Below are positions 13,579 through 15,615 of a DNA stretch of 15,615 bases, in pieces. The stretch is from an uncultured Alphaproteobacteria bacterium (GTDB taxonomy: Bacteria > Pseudomonadota > Alphaproteobacteria > RUG11792). A program made the translations under genes and the position numbers. Within the stretch, counting starts at the first letter, position 1. Every line of letters starts with the position of its first letter. The stretch is from assembly GCA_958448685.1 (NCBI GenBank), contig CAUDEV010000022.1, positions 1-15,615 of the forward strand, in the 5' to 3' direction. The notes beneath the pieces are model-generated. The model had not been told where the DNA came from. It did no database searches and saw nothing but the letters and a program-made list of their open reading frames with translations.

Positions 13579-14692
13579 ATTACTCGAAATAATCTCTCCT
13601 TCAAATTTATATCAGATTTTGTAAAAGCTTCTCTTACCTCAGAATATATCTGTATTGCTCTGCTATTTTTTATACCAATTTCATCAGCTACTCTCAAAAT
13701 ATCTAATTCTCCTGGATTTTTTTTTCATTTCCGGCAATAGTAGTCATATGTTCTCCAAATAATCCATCAGATGGGACTAAATCATATGCGGGTGATAATT
13801 TCCAAGTTCCTTCATCATATAAAAAAGAGAAATTTTTAGAATGATCATCCCTATTATGTCCCAGTACATTAAAACACATTAATCTGAAAAGCTTTTCTAC
13901 CTCCCGATAATCTCTGGTTAAGATATATATAGTTTTTAATAAATCTATATAGTCAAGACTAGGAATTCTATGACTAGAGTTTAACAAACCGCAAATAGAA
14001 ATCATATGAACTTTCTCATTAGAATTTTTCCGATCAAATCTTTGAGTTCCAAAAAATTTTCCATCAAACAACCTTGTTTCTGGCATTTCAATACATGCAT
14101 TTTTAGCAATTCTGGAATAATCATATTCCATCTTTCCAATATTTTTTGGGTCACCTTACGCTTGGAATTTTATAATCCATTCTTCATTATTATGGTTTAT
14201 AATTGCTTTTGGTCTGGCTCCAGCTGAAGAACCTGCTAAATCTCGAAGTTCTTCTATTCGATTGGAATCAATTCCATTCAAAATTTTTTCACATTCTTCC
14301 GCTAGTTCACTAAGACGTCCTTCGAGTTTTACACTATCAAATATGTTTTCCGGATGATATTCTAAAGCCCCCATTCCAGATTTGCCTACTATTGTGAGCC
14401 TATCTAAGACAGAAACTCCTGCTAAATTTATACGATTTTTAATTAATATCCTATCTATAAGTAATTTTCCCCAACCATCCGGTAAACTATCTTCGAATAC
14501 TCCAAAGTTTCCTCCAAATGGTTCTTTATCTGCTATAAAAACTTTTTTTCTAAAGGAAGACTAAAAGGGGAGATCGAAAACCCATTTAATAACCAATTTG
14601 AATCATATTCAAACGCACATAGATTTTCCTTAGGCTAATCTTCCAACATTACGAGAATGATATATTATGTTTAAAAATTTATTTTTCTTCAT
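13575..14692 (-). pseudogene. hipA: HipA-family kinase toxin, multiply broken
   Basis: HipA is a Ser/Thr kinase toxin of the HipBA toxin-antitoxin family. Reading from ATG 14692: MKKNKFLNIIYHSRNVGRLA; a frame break at about 14630; FEYDSNWLLNGFSISPFSLP; a break at an A7 run (14543-14549); VFIADKEPFGGNFGVFEDSL then PDGWGKLLIDR; MGALEYHPE; GSSAGARPKA (the nucleotide-loop region); WIIKFQA; an in-frame TAA (14156-14158); GDPKNIGKMEYDYSRIAKNA; the catalytic segment GHNRDDHSKNFSFL; YDLVPSD (the metal-binding Asp segment); a break at an A9 run (13717-13725); and NPGELDILRVADEIGIKNSR, ending at 13575. The reconstructed protein is about 372 residues, near full for short HipA proteins. Domain order and catalytic residues are still legible, so the decay is recent. 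Confidence 0.88.
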
Positions 14693-14943
14693 TAATTACC
14701 TCATAGATTGAACGATATCTTTTTTTAGCAAATAATGTTTTAAAATCGGATTTACATTCTAAAGAAATGGCTATTTTAATAAGTGAAGATAATGATATAT
14801 CGCCTTTATTTGAATCGTTTAATTGATCCATAGCTTACCCCTGATTTTTTTTTGCTAATTTTTCTTGTGATAAACCATTCTCTTTTCGTCTTGCCTTACA
14901 ATTCTTAACTACTTCAAATTTTTATAGATAACATATTATACAT
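14679..14943 (-). pseudogene. hipB: HipB-like XRE-family antitoxin, frame-broken
   Basis: Upstream of hipA and overlapping its start by 14 bases, fragments of a Cro/C1-type helix-turn-helix antitoxin can be read. They are MYNMLSIKI from ATG 14943; a break; FEVVKNCKARRKENGLSQEK then LAKK; a break at an A9 run (14845-14853); SGVSYGSIKRF; a break near 14800; and SNKGDISLSSLIKIAISLEC, KSDFKTLFAKKRYRSIYEVI, NEEK, stop at 14679. LSQEKLAKxSGVSYGSIKRFE is the recognition-helix region. The order antitoxin then toxin with overlapping ends is standard for hipBA. Three frame breaks mean that no normal antitoxin is made. The toxin gene is also broken, so the cell need not neutralise it. Confidence 0.75.
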
Positions 14944-14968
14944 ATATGGAATTTATATCTATAATTAT

Positions 14969-14997
14969 ATAATATATTATCCGTAATCGTTTTTCAA
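14969..14997 (-). promoter_or_regulatory. hipBA promoter with palindromic -10 region
   Basis: On the minus strand, TTGAAA (14997-14992), a 17-base spacer and TATTAT (14974-14969). The -10 lies within a 12-bp palindrome, ATAATATATTAT (14969-14980), which could serve as an operator for the HTH antitoxin. The palindrome may be chance in such AT-rich DNA. Confidence 0.5.
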
Positions 14998-15049
14998 CTA
15001 AAAAATGGAATTGTCAAGGAGAAACTTCAAGTTATGGAATGGAAAAGGA

Positions 15050-15417
15050 ATTGATACTTCATAAAAGATAATAAGAAGGAGGCCTTTCCTATTAAGTCTA
15101 TACAAGCTGATGGGGGAAATGAATTTATGAAAGATTTTGAAGCAACATGTGAAGAATTAAATATTCCATTATTTGTTTTGCCACCTGCTTCACCAAAGAT
15201 TAATGGAAATGTGGAGCGAATGAATCGTATTATTACAGAAGAGTTTTTACATGAAACACTGGAAGATTCCTTAACCGGCCTTCGAATAGCGCTGAATAGA
15301 TTCATTGATAATTATAATTCTTTCCGTCCATCCTTGCAAGGTCATACTCGTTTATTGTATATTAAATCTGTGTTAGGAGCCTCTCTTTTTGTCTCAAATC
15401 TTATGAACTAATACAAT
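15050..15417 (+). pseudogene. IS remnant C: C-terminal half of an rve-type (IS481-like) transposase
   Basis: The frame is open from about 15056 to the stop after LMN (15411), with no start codon at its head: FIKDNKKEAFPIKSIQADGG, NEFMKDFEATCEELNIPLFV, then LPPASPKINGNVERMNRIIT and EEFLHETLED. The second catalytic Asp (QADGG) and the catalytic Glu (NVERMNR) of the integrase core are intact, but the N-terminal helix-turn-helix and the strand with the first Asp are missing. ATG 15127 could start a 94-residue fragment, which would be inactive. This is the best preserved of the three copies in the window. Its 3' end TATGAACTAATACAAT (to 15417) is common to all three. Confidence 0.85.
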
Positions 15418-15454
15418 CATACCAAAACATTTACATTATGTTGATATTATGTAA

Positions 15455-15615
15455 ATCGATTATAGTAAGGTTATTTCTAATGCTGCTTTTGCCAATGGTA
15501 TTGCTGTTCCTCTTGTTTTTTGCAACAAATTATCCATACAATATGTCCTTGAACAAATTGCAGGAAGTATTGGGAATATCACAAATAGAGGTGACAAGGG
15601 GAGGGAGAAGATTTC
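15455..15615 (+). other. Open frame without a start, running off the window
   Basis: After TAA 15452-15454 a frame stays open to the end (53 codons): IDYSKVISNAAFANGIAVPL, VFCNKLSIQYVLEQIAGSIG, NITNRGDKGREKI. It contains no ATG, GTG or TTG, so it is probably a fragment of a decayed gene or is out of frame with its true start. I do not recognise it. The preceding bases 15418-15454 hold nothing identifiable. Confidence 0.2.

Noticed and set aside
14006..14564. Plus-strand frames of 60-73 codons opposite hipA
   Set aside because: The opposite strand gives clear HipA motifs through the same bases.

Overview
The window is an AT-rich piece of a bacterial chromosome. It carries Gram-negative envelope genes (lpxC, dapB, mltG), an alphaproteobacterial-looking SSB (N-terminus MAGSLNKV) and many decaying mobile and accessory genes. 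This fits a host-associated alphaproteobacterium of the Rickettsiales/Holosporales kind. That placement is inferred from gene character and composition; I could not run a phylogeny.

Layout. 1-740: the 3' end of a coiled-coil repeat gene, its terminator, and tRNA-Arg(UCU). 875-2119: ssb and dapB, closely spaced on the + strand. 2120-2787: no large gene; it holds a possible 33-residue membrane peptide whose DNA carries a 14-bp inverted repeat, and the tail of a transposase (IS remnant A). 2788-6926: a minus-strand block with a signal-peptide-bearing GT8-type glycosyltransferase, lpxC, map and a secreted protein of unknown function. 6855-7095: a 120-bp tandem duplication that has produced an orphan copy of the secreted protein's leader. 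7098-9084: dnaK behind a promoter that overlaps a CIRCE operator. 9101-9850: a long hairpin and IS remnant B. 9907-10888: tRNA-Val(GAC) and mltG.

10956-12859 looks like a plasmid-derived island. It has a strong promoter facing a GC-rich hairpin, a fragment resembling the DnaA N-terminal domain, several perfect palindromes, a HTH-ParA gene that appears split at an A7 tract, and a ParB cut off in its N-terminal domain and joined to the tail of an Rpn/PD-(D/E)XK-type transposase. 12896-14943 (minus) is a decayed hipB-hipA operon with a third, unidentified gene. Most of its frame breaks fall on A7 or A9 runs. 15050-15417 is IS remnant C, followed by unassigned sequence.

How the genes fit together. 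The housekeeping genes (ssb, dapB, lpxC, map, dnaK, mltG) are intact with conserved catalytic residues, whereas nearly all accessory genes are truncated or frame-broken. This is the pattern of a shrinking intracellular genome that still makes lipid A and DAP-type peptidoglycan. The most interesting points are the poly-A frame breaks shared by parA and the hipBA operon, the exported GT8-like protein with a large helical insertion, the CIRCE site on dnaK, and the GC-rich hairpin behind a consensus promoter.
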